NCBI GenBank assembly: GCA_017508015.1
Contig: JAFVZS010000091.1
Span: forward strand, 1 to 42,263
Length of the DNA: 42,263 nucleotides
Reading direction: 5' to 3'
Source: Lentisphaeria bacterium
GTDB lineage: Bacteria > Verrucomicrobiota > Lentisphaeria > Victivallales > Victivallaceae
Below the pieces are notes generated by a model. That model worked only from the letters and a program-made list of their open reading frames with translations. It made no database searches and was not told the DNA's origin. The translations under genes and the position numbers were made by a program. Within the stretch, counting starts at the first letter, position 1. Each line of letters begins with the position of its first letter. Below, piece after piece: positions 26,307 to 35,684 of this stretch.

Positions 26307-27242
26307 ATGGAAAAAGTCTGGATAGTGAAACTTGAAAACGGAGCCTCGCTTGAAGTGCGCGGCGACGGTGAATTGGATTTGAAACGGGGCGGTCAATGTG
26401 TTTTCCGGCGGGATTTTTACGAGGATATCGGTACCGTTGTGGCAGAGCTGGCCGCACCGAGTATGACTTCGCGTATCGAGGATCTGCCGCAAATATTGCG
26501 GGTCGCCGGAGAAGCGGAGTTCGCCGAGGCTGATGAAAATCGCCGCAAAGCGGCAGATGATATGGCGGTCGTGCGCGAATGGATCGGAAAACTCGCTTTG
26601 GAAATGAATCCGGTCAATGCCCACTACTCTCTTGACCGCAAATTGCTTACTGTGCAATTTTGCGCCGACGGCAGAGTGGATTTCCGGGAGTTGGTCAAGG
26701 AACTTTCCCGGGCATTGAGTGTCCGTATCGAGCTGCGGCAGATCGGGGTGCGCGATGAGACCGGTATTTACGGCGGTATTGCCGTCTGCGGACAGGTGCT
26801 TTGCTGCAGCCGTTTTCTCAAGGAGTTCAGTTCGATCAATGTCAAAATGGCCAAAGAGCAGGATCTTCTGCTTACTCCCGGTACGATTTCCGGAGTTTGC
26901 GGCCGGTTGAAATGCTGTTTGAAGTATGAGCATGAGGGCTATCTGGAACTGGAAAAAGGTATGCCGCGCAAGGGGGAATTTTGCGATACCCCATCCGGCA
27001 GAGGCAAAATCACCGACCGTAATTTGCTGACCTCCAAAGTGAGTGTCACCTTTGAAAACGGCAGTGTTTCAGTTTTCCACGTTTCAGATATCACCGTCTG
27101 CACTCCGGAAAAGCACTTCGGCAAAGATCAGGAAAAGAATGCGAAAAACAATCCCAACCGGCAGGGCGAAAACAAGAACCGTAAAAACGGCAAAAACCAC
27201 CAGCATAACGGTCAGGATGAAGCCGGCGGAGTGAAAAAGTGA
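26307..27242 (+). CDS. PSP1-domain protein, RicT (YaaT)-like
   Basis: This 311-residue protein has the PSP1 C-terminal domain (about 80-240). Diagnostic features are GIYGGIAVCGQVLCCSRFL and TPGTISGVCGRLKCCLKYE, whose Cys pairs in Bacillus RicT hold iron-sulfur clusters with RicA and RicF. RicT acts in RNA processing with RNase Y and in developmental control in Bacillus; related proteins in other phyla are poorly understood. The C-terminal tail (about 270-311) is Lys/Asn-rich and probably disordered. Its stop overlaps the next start (GTGA), so translation is coupled. Function beyond the family is unknown. Confidence 0.85.
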   Translation: MEKVWIVKLENGASLEVRGDGELDLKRGGQCVFRRDFYEDIGTVVAELAAPSMTSRIEDLPQILRVAGEAEFAEADENRRKAADDMAVVREWIGKLALEMNPVNAHYSLDRKLLTVQFCADGRVDFRELVKELSRALSVRIELRQIGVRDETGIYGGIAVCGQVLCCSRFLKEFSSINVKMAKEQDLLLTPGTISGVCGRLKCCLKYEHEGYLELEKGMPRKGEFCDTPSGRGKITDRNLLTSKVSVTFENGSVSVFHVSDITVCTPEKHFGKDQEKNAKNNPNRQGENKNRKNGKNHQHNGQDEAGGVKK

Positions 27243-28165
27243 ATCCCGGAGAGCTGGAAAAACTTGTTTCGCTGGATGCCGCCGGTTTTTTGATCACCGG
27301 CAGTGAGAGCAGCGGGGAGTTTTTGCGGCGGATCGGCGAAACGGAAAAGGTCTATGCGGATTTTGAAACTGAACTGGCGGAAGCCGGAACGGTGAAGGTC
27401 TTTGATATGTTTGAAGTTTCCGCCGCTGACCGCATCGCACCGGAACTTTCCGCAGAAGCTGCGGAGATCACCGAAAAATTGTATGCGTTTTCGGTAAAAC
27501 ATGTTCCCGGTTTTTATCTGACCGGCCAGGTCGGTCTGCTCTGGGGCGGTTGCCTGATCGGGGATCCGGAACAGAATTTTGCCGTGTTCCTGCTCCGCAA
27601 TGCTTTCCGCAAAAAGAACCGTTTTCTCAATTACCGCCGGGAAGAGCTGATGGCTCATGAGTTGTGCCATTCGGTCAGGCATGTGTTGGAGGAACCGGCT
27701 CTGGAAGAGTACTTCGCCTATCAGACATCGCCGTCGCCGCTGCGCCGGTATCTGGGCAATTGTTTTATTTCCGACAAAGATGCGTGGGGATTTCTGCTGC
27801 CGGTGATGCTGCTGCCGGCGGCGGAGATCATCCGGGCATTATGGATACCCGACTTTCCCAGCTGGATATTCTGGCTGGCCGCAGCGGTGTATCCGGTATT
27901 TTTACTGTGGCGCAATCACCATTACCGGCGGATCGTTGCCAAAGCCCGCAAGGCATTGCAGAATGCCGGAGTCAAACAGGTCGAAGCGGTTCTTTTCCGC
28001 ATTCTGCCGGGAGAGATGCGGGAGTTGAGTTTTTGTGACCGGGAAAAAATGGCGGCTCTGGTTGATGAAAAAGCCGCCCGTTATGCCCGGTGGCAGGTGA
28101 TCAAAGAACGCTTTTTCAAGGCGGAATCAGAGCAAACAAACGGGGAAAACGACCATGAAAATTGA
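27239..28165 (+). CDS. Putative membrane zinc metallopeptidase (HExxH)
   Basis: This 308-residue protein starts at GTG 27239, overlapping the upstream TGA. Residues about 136-146 read LMAHELCHSVRH, an HExxH motif, followed by EEPALEEYFAY, which could give the third zinc ligand. Two hydrophobic segments follow (about 182-202, WGFLLPVMLLPAAEIIRALW, and 207-223, WIFWLAAAVYPVFLLW). The N-terminal half is likely cytosolic, and the C-terminal part is charged. I do not recognise the family, and peptidase activity rests on the motif. Its close coupling to the PSP1 gene and to an unknown gene suggests a shared task. Confidence 0.65.
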   Translation: MNPGELEKLVSLDAAGFLITGSESSGEFLRRIGETEKVYADFETELAEAGTVKVFDMFEVSAADRIAPELSAEAAEITEKLYAFSVKHVPGFYLTGQVGLLWGGCLIGDPEQNFAVFLLRNAFRKKNRFLNYRREELMAHELCHSVRHVLEEPALEEYFAYQTSPSPLRRYLGNCFISDKDAWGFLLPVMLLPAAEIIRALWIPDFPSWIFWLAAAVYPVFLLWRNHHYRRIVAKARKALQNAGVKQVEAVLFRILPGEMRELSFCDREKMAALVDEKAARYARWQVIKERFFKAESEQTNGENDHEN

Positions 28166-29219
28166 ATCGCAAATCCAAATTGCCGCTTCCGGCAGTCAAC
28201 TTGAGCTTTATGCTGACGGGCCGGAGTGTGCCGCACTTTTTGCCGGCGGCAGCAAGGTGTTGGGCATCGGCCGGATCAAAACCGGCAGCTTTGATGAATC
28301 GCTCGGTTTGGCAGAGAAGCTGCGCCGCCACCTGGCCAATGGTGCACTCTCGGCTTCTGCGGAAAGTGAAAATGTCATTCCTTTCGGCTGTGAATACCGG
28401 GTGAAAAGGCAGTGGAAATTTTCCGGCAACATCGGTGAATTGACCGATGATATTGCCGCTGATAACGGCGGAATAATCAACGATCTGGCATTGGAACCGG
28501 TCACTTTTTACGGCGCGGCAAGCGAAGTGTCGGTCTTGCTGGATGGAGAAAATTCACCACGGGTGTCTGCCGCTGACGGTGTGATTTACGACGGCGAAAC
28601 TTTGCCGGTGGCCGTGAAGGTGCTTTTCAAAGACGGCCATGCGGCAGAATTTTACTGCGGTGATGATTTCTGGCGGCATCGCTGCGCCTCTGCTCTTCCC
28701 GGCGGCAAGGCCCGGCATACCATTACTGCCGGAGAGGATCGTGTCGTCTGGGAGCGGAAGGTGTTGACTTTGCCGGAGGATGTTGAAGCGGAAAAACGGC
28801 CGTGGCGTTTCAAAACCCTCTTTGCCGTTTCCGGAGAAAACACCGCTGCCGGGACTCAAAAAGCTGATTTGCAGCTCAATGGCTGTGCCGCCTCTCCGGT
28901 CATCCATAAGCAGTTGCGCCGTTTCATAAGAAAACAGCAGGAAAACAGTGCGGTGGTGATCGGTATTGCCGGAGATATCTGCTGTGAAGACGGCAGTCAT
29001 GTTTCCCGGCCCGGCAAAAAAATTGCCCACGGTATGCTCGGTGAGATATTTGATGAATACATCTGGAGCAACAGCGTGATGGCCCGCAAATCAGGATGCT
29101 GTACTGTGGAATTGAATATCCTGCCATTATCAGCTTCCGTGATCGCCGGAAATTTGCGTAAAGCTCCGGAAAAACTGAATTTCCCGGATTGGAGAGAGGA
29201 GGATGAGGAGAACTTATGA
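28155..29219 (+). CDS. Unknown protein
   Basis: This 354-residue protein has no signal peptide, membrane segment or motif I recognise. The sequence is rich in beta-prone stretches and short acidic turns. Segments such as VTFYGAASEVSVLLDGEN and DRVVWERKVLTLPEDVE look like soluble beta-rich domains. ATG 28155 overlaps the end of the preceding gene by 11 bp and its stop overlaps the hisA start (ATGA), so it is translated with both. The frame is well used, with codon bias like its neighbours, so it is probably a real protein. No function is proposed. Confidence 0.7.
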   Translation: MKIESQIQIAASGSQLELYADGPECAALFAGGSKVLGIGRIKTGSFDESLGLAEKLRRHLANGALSASAESENVIPFGCEYRVKRQWKFSGNIGELTDDIAADNGGIINDLALEPVTFYGAASEVSVLLDGENSPRVSAADGVIYDGETLPVAVKVLFKDGHAAEFYCGDDFWRHRCASALPGGKARHTITAGEDRVVWERKVLTLPEDVEAEKRPWRFKTLFAVSGENTAAGTQKADLQLNGCAASPVIHKQLRRFIRKQQENSAVVIGIAGDICCEDGSHVSRPGKKIAHGMLGEIFDEYIWSNSVMARKSGCCTVELNILPLSASVIAGNLRKAPEKLNFPDWREEDEENL

Positions 29220-30001
29220 AAGATTTTCCCCGTGCCCGTTTCCGCCCCTGTATCGATTTGCATGACGGCAAGGTCAAGCAGATCGTCGGCGGCACCCTCA
29301 ATACCGGAAACGGTGAAAATGAGCTGCAGACCAATTTTGTTTCGGAAAAGACTCCGGAGTGGTATGCAGAGCTTTACAAACAGCATGCGTTGACCGGCGG
29401 GCATGTTATCAAACTCGGCCCGGGCAATGATGAAGCCGCTCTGGCGGCATTGCGGGCCTATCCCGGCGGTTTGCAGATCGGCGGCGGGATCAATGCCGGT
29501 AATGCCGGAAGTTTTCTGGATGCCGGAGCTGCCGGAGTGATCGTTACCAGTTTCGTTTTTGCCAACGGGATTTTTCTTGAAGAAAATTTGCAGAAACTGC
29601 TGAAAGCCGTCGGCAGAGAACATATAATCCTTGATCTTTCCTGCCGGAAGGCTCCCGACGGCCGTTACATGGTGGTCACTGACCGCTGGAAAAATTTCAC
29701 GTCCATGGAACTCAATGGCGAAACCCTTGAACGTTTCAGCGGCAGTTGTGCCGAATTTCTTGTGCATGCAGTGGATGTCGAAGGAAAATGTTCCGGGATC
29801 GATGAGCAATTATTGGATATCCTTGCCCGTTTTTCTCCATTGCAGTGTGTCTACGCCGGGGGGATCGCTTCATTTGACGATATCGCCCTGATCGAAAATG
29901 CCGGAAAGGGCAAAGTGGATTACACTATCGGTTCAGCTCTGGATATTTTCGGCGGGCATATTGCTTATGATGCGGTGGTGAAGCATCAGCAGCGTACTTG
30001 A
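29216..30001 (+). CDS. hisA: HisA, eukaryotic-type ProFAR isomerase
   Basis: This 261-residue protein is phosphoribosylformimino-5-aminoimidazole carboxamide ribotide isomerase, the fourth histidine-biosynthesis step. The opening FRPCIDLHDGKVKQIVGGTL resembles the eukaryotic HIS6 type more than the usual bacterial HisA (IPAIDLxxGxxV). Asp14 matches the first catalytic acid. Phosphate-binding segments GLQIGGGINAGN and YAGGIASFDDI are present. It is not with other his genes but ends an overlapping set of a PSP1 protein, a metallopeptidase-like protein and an unknown protein. Length is normal for the type. Confidence 0.9.
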   Translation: MKDFPRARFRPCIDLHDGKVKQIVGGTLNTGNGENELQTNFVSEKTPEWYAELYKQHALTGGHVIKLGPGNDEAALAALRAYPGGLQIGGGINAGNAGSFLDAGAAGVIVTSFVFANGIFLEENLQKLLKAVGREHIILDLSCRKAPDGRYMVVTDRWKNFTSMELNGETLERFSGSCAEFLVHAVDVEGKCSGIDEQLLDILARFSPLQCVYAGGIASFDDIALIENAGKGKVDYTIGSALDIFGGHIAYDAVVKHQQRT

Positions 30002-30105
30002 ATTTAACCGGCAGACGGATTAAGTTATATGCAAAGCAGAATTTGCCAACAAAACCTTAAACATGGTTTCAAATCAACAGAATATTTACTGAAAGGAATA
30101 TCGTA

Positions 30106-31584
30106 ATGAAAAATTTTCTCGCATTTGACCTCGGCGCATCCAGCGGCAGAGCGATCATCGGCAGTGTGGAAAACGGCAGACTTGTCATGCAGGAAGTTCA
30201 TCGTTTCCCCAACGGTCCGATCGAGATCGACGGTTCATTTTACTGGGATTACCCCCGGCTGTGCAATGAGTTGAAAACCGGGTTGCGCAATGCTCTGGCC
30301 ACCGGAGTGAAACTTGATGGTATTTCGATCGACACCTGGGGGGTGGATTATGTTTTCTTTGACAAAGATACCAAAGCCATGCGCCGTCTGCCTTACAACT
30401 ACCGGGATACCCGTACTGTCGCCGCCGCAGAAAAAGTGTGGCAGAAAATTTCCAAAGCGGAACTTTACAAGCTTACCGGTATTCAGTGCATGACATTGAA
30501 TACCATTTACCAGCTCTGCGCTCATTATGAGGAGCATCCGGAAGATTTTGAAAATTCGTTCTTCCTGCCGATCCCCGATGCACTGGCTTTGTCGCTTGGC
30601 GGCAATGCCACGGCGGAATACACCTTCTGTTCCACGACCAATTTGCTCGACCCGGTGAGCCGTCAGTGGCACTGGGAATTGATCGGCAAACTCGGCCTGC
30701 CCGAAGAAGTGTTCCCGGAAATCGTTGCCGCCGGAACGCCTTCCGGGGTGCTCAGCGCAGAACTCTGTGCTGAATTGGGATGTGATCCGATCCCGATTTT
30801 CAAGTGCGGCTCCCACGATACGGCCAGTGCCGTGGCGGCTGTGCCTGCACCGCTGAGCGGTCAGTGGGCCTATCTGAGTGCCGGCACCTGGGCGTTGCTC
30901 GGGGCGGAAATCGACCGGCCGATGATGACCGCAGAGAGCGAAAAGCAATCCATTACCAACGAAGGCGGTGTGGGCGACAGGATCCGTTTTCTGACCAATA
31001 TCATGGGATCGTGGCTCTTTCAGGAGTTGCGGAGGGTGTGGAATGAGGAAGGAAAAAATCTCTCATTCAACGACATGGAGCAGATGGCCCGCCGGAGCGA
31101 ACCTTGCAAATATTTCATCAATCCCAACTGTGCCGAATTTGCCGCCCCCGGTGATATGCCGGGCAATATCCGGGCATTTTTGAAGCGCACCGGTCAGGGA
31201 GAGGAGTTTTCCGATGCCGAAGTGGTGCGGGCAGTGTATGACAGTCTGGCACTCTATTTCGCCAACAAGATCGCACTGTTGGAAAAACTGCTCAATGCCG
31301 ATTACGCCTGTTTGAATGTGGTCGGCGGCGGTACCAAGGATGGCTTTCTTATGGAATTGACCTCCAGTGCCCTTGACCGTCAGGTGGTGGCCGGTCCGAT
31401 CGAGGCGACGGCCGCCGGAAATATTCTGGTGCAGGCGATGGCCGCCGGAGAAGCTGATTCACTTGATGAAGTTCGTCAGATCATCCGCAATTCCTTTGAA
31501 CTTAAAACATTTGCTCCGGATGCCGCCATGGCTGCCGTCTATGCGGCCAATGCGGAAAGATTTGCGGCTGTCGCCGGTAAATGA
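30106..31584 (+). CDS. rhaB: Rhamnulokinase
   Basis: This 492-residue FGGY-family kinase phosphorylates L-rhamnulose at O1. Motifs include N-terminal FDLGASSGRAIIG, the SIDTWGVDYVFFD block, YRDTRT, GSHDTASAVAAVP and the C-terminal VVGGGTKDGFLMEL ATP-binding region. No rhaA or rhaD gene is visible in the window. GAAAGGAA lies 8 bp upstream. The stop overlaps the next start (ATGA), coupling it to an ABC solute-binding protein. Rhamnose use would fit with glycan degradation elsewhere in the window, though the link is only by context. Confidence 0.93.
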   Translation: MKNFLAFDLGASSGRAIIGSVENGRLVMQEVHRFPNGPIEIDGSFYWDYPRLCNELKTGLRNALATGVKLDGISIDTWGVDYVFFDKDTKAMRRLPYNYRDTRTVAAAEKVWQKISKAELYKLTGIQCMTLNTIYQLCAHYEEHPEDFENSFFLPIPDALALSLGGNATAEYTFCSTTNLLDPVSRQWHWELIGKLGLPEEVFPEIVAAGTPSGVLSAELCAELGCDPIPIFKCGSHDTASAVAAVPAPLSGQWAYLSAGTWALLGAEIDRPMMTAESEKQSITNEGGVGDRIRFLTNIMGSWLFQELRRVWNEEGKNLSFNDMEQMARRSEPCKYFINPNCAEFAAPGDMPGNIRAFLKRTGQGEEFSDAEVVRAVYDSLALYFANKIALLEKLLNADYACLNVVGGGTKDGFLMELTSSALDRQVVAGPIEATAAGNILVQAMAAGEADSLDEVRQIIRNSFELKTFAPDAAMAAVYAANAERFAAVAGK

Positions 31585-33410
31585 ATAAACGCCGTATCTT
31601 TTTTGCCGGGTTGACCGCACTGCTTGCGGCGGTGACTCTGGGTGTACTTTTTTCCGGTCGTACTGGGGGGCCTCCGTGGCCGGAAGATGCCCGGATTCTG
31701 TACAGCGCAGCCGGAGGTACAGTCAAAACTCTTGATCCGGCTTATGCTGACGATCTGGCCAGCCGGGATTTGACGGCACTTTGTTATGATACGCTGGTGC
31801 AATATGATTATCTGGCCAGACCGTACAAGCTGGTTCCGTCAATGATTACGGCCATGCCGGAAGTTTCTGCCGACGGGAAATCTTATACCTTTGAATTGCG
31901 TGATGATCTGCTTTTTGCCGCTGACGATGTATTTGCAGCAGAAGCGGAACGGAAAGTCACATCATATGATGTGAAATTTTCCATTTTGCGTATTGCCGAT
32001 GCCCGCAATCACAGTCCGGTCTGGTGGATTTACCGCAACCGTATCGCCGGATTGGAGGAGTTCCGGAATCAGACTGCTGCGGCCGAAGCGGGGGATATGA
32101 GCATGTATGACCGGGATGTTCCCGGTATAGTCATTCATTCCGGGCGGCGTTTTTCTCTGATCCTCAATGATCCGGATCCGGTTTTTCTCTATCTGCTGGC
32201 TATGCCGAATACCGGGATCGTTTCCCGTCTGGCGGCGATGGATGAGTCCCGTCCGGCACTTTCCCGCAATCCGGCCGGCAGCGGACCATTTACTTTGCAG
32301 GAGTGGATACCGGATCTGCGCCTGCGTTTTCTGCGCAATCCCGATTACCGCCCGGAATATTTTCCGCAGGCGGCTGATCCGGCCGACCGCACCCGGCGTC
32401 TGCCGCTGCTTGACGGTGTGGAGATCAGTCAGATCCGTCAGCCGATGACCCAATGGATGCTCTTTTTACAGGGAAATCTGGATTACAACGCTCTGGATAA
32501 GGATAATCAGGAGACTCTGGCCGGCGGAGGAGTACTGCTTCCCGCGCTGGCGGAGCGTGGCGTGGTATTGGATGAACACCCGGAATTTGAGATCCGTTAT
32601 GTCGGTTTCAACTTCCGTGACCCCCGTCTGGGCGGCAATTTGAAGCTGCGTCAGGCGTTGCGCATGGCATACGATATCGGCCGCCGCATAGAACATGCTT
32701 CCGGGATGCTGATCCCGGCGGCAGGCCCCATTCCCCGGGGAGTGGCCGGATTCATTGCGGCGGAAACTGCCGGACACCCCGATTGGGAAAAGGCGCGGCA
32801 ATTGCTGGCCGATGCCGGATATCCCGGCGGCATCGATCCGGAAACCGGGGAGGCACTGGTTTTGGATTTTGATCAGGCCGGTTCTTCGGTCGGTCACCGG
32901 CAAATGGGGGAATTGGCGGCATCTGACTGGGCGAATATCGGTATTCAGACCGTTTCTCATCTCAACTCCCGTCCCCGCTTTGCGGATAAGCTGCGACGCG
33001 GCAAATTTCATCTTTTCCGCTATTCATGGATCGGGGATTATCCGGATGCGGCCAATTTTTTGCAGCTTTTTTATTCCGGCAATATCGGCAGCTGCAACTA
33101 TTGCGGTTTTTCCGACAGGGAGTTTGACCGGATGTATGAAAAAGCTCTGAATATGCCGGATTCTCCGGAGCGGACGGAATTATATTTGCAGATGGTAGAA
33201 TTGCTCAATGAAAAGTGCGTCTGGATATATGAAGGATTTCCCATTTCCGGGGTGTTGCGTTACCGGTGGCTGGAAAACAGCGTGCCGCACGATTTCGGTT
33301 TCACCCGCTGGAAGTATCTTGCGGTCGATGCGGCCGCCAGAGCACGGGCCAAAGCGGGATTTACGTCATTGTCACTTGGTGAATTATCCGGCAGACGGGA
33401 AGCGAGGTGA
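31581..33410 (+). CDS. ABC transporter solute-binding protein, family 5
   Basis: This 609-residue protein has an N-terminal hydrophobic segment (RIFFAGLTALLAAVTLGVLF) that serves as a signal or anchor; no lipobox Cys is seen. The SBP_bac_5 fold is shown by TLDPAYADDLASRD near 50, SYTFELRDDLLFA near 95-107, VTSYDVKFSI and NPAGSGPFTLQEW. Such proteins bind peptides, oligosaccharides or metal chelates. Length is above the family mean. It is coupled with rhaB upstream and the permease downstream. No OppB-type permease or ATPase gene lies beside it. Confidence 0.88.
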   Translation: MNKRRIFFAGLTALLAAVTLGVLFSGRTGGPPWPEDARILYSAAGGTVKTLDPAYADDLASRDLTALCYDTLVQYDYLARPYKLVPSMITAMPEVSADGKSYTFELRDDLLFAADDVFAAEAERKVTSYDVKFSILRIADARNHSPVWWIYRNRIAGLEEFRNQTAAAEAGDMSMYDRDVPGIVIHSGRRFSLILNDPDPVFLYLLAMPNTGIVSRLAAMDESRPALSRNPAGSGPFTLQEWIPDLRLRFLRNPDYRPEYFPQAADPADRTRRLPLLDGVEISQIRQPMTQWMLFLQGNLDYNALDKDNQETLAGGGVLLPALAERGVVLDEHPEFEIRYVGFNFRDPRLGGNLKLRQALRMAYDIGRRIEHASGMLIPAAGPIPRGVAGFIAAETAGHPDWEKARQLLADAGYPGGIDPETGEALVLDFDQAGSSVGHRQMGELAASDWANIGIQTVSHLNSRPRFADKLRRGKFHLFRYSWIGDYPDAANFLQLFYSGNIGSCNYCGFSDREFDRMYEKALNMPDSPERTELYLQMVELLNEKCVWIYEGFPISGVLRYRWLENSVPHDFGFTRWKYLAVDAAARARAKAGFTSLSLGELSGRREAR

Positions 33411-33415
33411 ACGAT

Positions 33416-34585
33416 ATGGAAAATTCTGAAAAGTATTCATTTTTCCATGATCTATACCGCCGTTTCGGTAAAAGTGCCGTGGCCTGGTGCGGGGTGGCGG
33501 GAATCATTTTTTTGAGTATTCCGGCGATTTTTGCACCTTTTATTGCCAATGGCCGTCCGCTGTTGATGATCAGCTCTGACGGCGTATGGAGCATGCCTTT
33601 TCTGCACTCCTTTTTCGCTCCGGAAAGTTCCGAAGTGCTGGTGGAAAAACTTTTCAATTTTCTTGCTCTTTATCTGCCGGTAGCGGTGGTGTTGAAACGG
33701 CTTTGCCGCCGGAAAAAACTCCGCCGCATACTATTGGCGGTCACGGCATTGCTGATCGCTGCCGGATTTTTTGCCGGTGTACCGGTGATGGATAAGCAAA
33801 ATTACCGGCAGCTTGCCGGCAAAGAGCGTTTCGCTCTCTTTGCGGCCATACCTTACGGGCCGGATGAGATCGTCGGAGAACCTTATGAAGCTCCCGGGCG
33901 CAGACATATTCTCGGCTGCGATGATATCGGCCGTGATCTGGCGGCCAGAGTGATCTATGGTTCCCGGGTGTCGCTGGCGGTGGGAGTGCTTGCCGCCACG
34001 GTGGCGATGGCGATCGGTTTGACCGTCGGTATGAGTGCCGGGTATTTCCGGGGGAAAATGGATCTGCTGTTGATGCGCCTGGTGGAAATAATGCAATGTT
34101 TCCCGACTTTTCTGCTGCTGTTGATATTGATGTCACTGCTGGGCGATTACCAAATCGCCCAATCGATCCCGCTGGTGATCCTGGTGATCGGCTGTACCGG
34201 GTGGATCGGCGTGGCATTTTTAGTGCGCGGCGAAGTGCTTAAAGAAAGTTCGCTTGCCTATGTGAAAAGTTGTGTGGTTTCCGGAGTGTCTCCGTGGAAG
34301 ATCATGTTCAAACATCTGCTGCCCAATATTTCCGGTACGGTGCTGATCAGTTTTACATTCGGAGTGGCCGGAGCGATCCTGAGTGAAAGTTCTTTGAGTT
34401 TTCTGGGCTTCGGGGTACAGCCGCCGACTGCCAGCTGGGGAAATTTGATGCGTCAGGCATTTGACAATCCGATGGCGTACTGGCACTTGACCTTTTTCCC
34501 GGGAATGATGTTGTTTATTGCGGTGATGTCATTCAACTTCACCGGCGATGCCCTGCGGCGGGCATTTGATGTGAAAGAGGATTGA
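33416..34585 (+). CDS. ABC transporter permease, OppC/DppC type
   Basis: This 389-residue permease is placed at ATG 33416, with GAGG at 33404-33407; GTG 33407 is an alternative. N-terminal membrane segments (about 22-45, 82-125) precede the BPD permease domain (about 175-385), with HILGCDDIGRDLAARVIYG typical of OppC partners, the EAA loop (VSPWKIMFKHLLPN) and the end SLSFLGFGVQPPTASWG. It should pair with an OppB subunit, which is absent from the window. The neighbouring solute-binding protein is its likely partner. Confidence 0.87.
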   Translation: MENSEKYSFFHDLYRRFGKSAVAWCGVAGIIFLSIPAIFAPFIANGRPLLMISSDGVWSMPFLHSFFAPESSEVLVEKLFNFLALYLPVAVVLKRLCRRKKLRRILLAVTALLIAAGFFAGVPVMDKQNYRQLAGKERFALFAAIPYGPDEIVGEPYEAPGRRHILGCDDIGRDLAARVIYGSRVSLAVGVLAATVAMAIGLTVGMSAGYFRGKMDLLLMRLVEIMQCFPTFLLLLILMSLLGDYQIAQSIPLVILVIGCTGWIGVAFLVRGEVLKESSLAYVKSCVVSGVSPWKIMFKHLLPNISGTVLISFTFGVAGAILSESSLSFLGFGVQPPTASWGNLMRQAFDNPMAYWHLTFFPGMMLFIAVMSFNFTGDALRRAFDVKED

Positions 34586-34589
34586 AAAG

Positions 34590-35684
34590 ATGGATTTTTA
34601 TCGTATATTGGAAAAAGCAGAAGCAGGTGTCTTCCCGGATGAGGCGGAAATCGCCATGCTGCTCGATCCTCCGGACCAGACGGCACAGCAGGCTTTGTTT
34701 GAGGCGGCATACCGGGTGAAAAGCGGAATTTGCGGCCGGGTCGTCAATCTGCGCGGTCTGATCGAATTTTCCAATGTTTGCACAAGGGATTGTCTTTATT
34801 GCGGCATAAGAAAGAGCAATCACCGGGTGTCACGTTATACGATGAGTGCCGATGAGATCGTCGCTGCGGCATCCCTGGCCGGAGAATTCGGTTACGGTTC
34901 GGTGGTGCTGCAAAGCGGTGAAAGAAGTGATGAAAAATTTGTGGATTTTGTAGAAGAAGTGTTGTACCGGATCGGTCAGCTGCCCTGTGATCTCGGAGTG
35001 ACACTTTCCTGCGGTGAGGAAACTTTGGAAACATATTTGCGGTGACGGAAAGCCGGTGCCAAAAGATATTTACTGCGCATTGAAAGTTCCGATGAGGAAA
35101 TATTCCGGGCCATCCATCCGGCAGAAGCGTTATATTCTGAACGCAAAGCCGCATTGCAGAGACTCCGGCAGGCCGGTTTTCAAACCGGTTCCGGGGTGAT
35201 GATCGGTCTGCCCGGGCAGACATTGCGGCATCTGGCCGCAGATATCGTATTTTTCCGGGATATGGATCTGGATATGATCGGCATGGGGCCGTTCCTGCCG
35301 CAGAGTGACACTCCGCTGGGAGAGTGTTATCCGGATATTCCCGGTGCGGCGCAGCGGCGTCTGGAACTTTCTTTGCGGATGATCGCCGTTACCCGGCTGG
35401 TGTTGAGGGATGTGAATATTGCCGCAACCACGGCGCTGCAGGCGATCGATCCGGAAAACGGCCGTGAGCGCGGCATACTGGCCGGAGCCAATGTGATCAT
35501 GCCCAATGTCGGTGATGTTTCCCGCCGGAAAGATTACCAGTTGTACAACGGCAAACCTTCGCTGGATGAAAATTCACAGCTCATCCGGGAAAAACTGATC
35601 TCTTCACTGGCGGCGATCGGCGAAACGCCCCGGTTCAATGCGCACGGTGATCCGCTGCATTATCAGAAACGGGGTGTAAATTGA
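34590..35684 (+). pseudogene. hydE: hydE-like radical SAM maturase with one in-frame TGA
   Basis: The frame runs full length (365 codons, stop included) but carries TGA at codon 152 (35043-35045). Before it: FSNVCTRDCLYCGIRKSN with the CxxxCxxC cluster of radical SAM enzymes. After it, in the same frame: RKAGAKRYLLRIESSDEEIF then IHP, matching the HydE block xxWRxAGAxRYLLRIETSxxxxFxxIHP. The TGA sits where HydE has Trp (TGG), so a single G-to-A change would explain it. HydE helps build the H-cluster of [FeFe]-hydrogenase. The rest of the frame is undamaged, so the alternatives are a fresh nonsense mutation, a sequencing error or readthrough (next base C). No hydF or hydG is in the window. Confidence 0.75.

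Noticed and set aside
35043-35045. TGA read as Trp genome-wide, or as selenocysteine
   Set aside because: TGA ends many genes here (for example at 3488-3490 and 29999-30001), so it is not a recoded genome; the position is a conserved Trp, not Cys/Sec.
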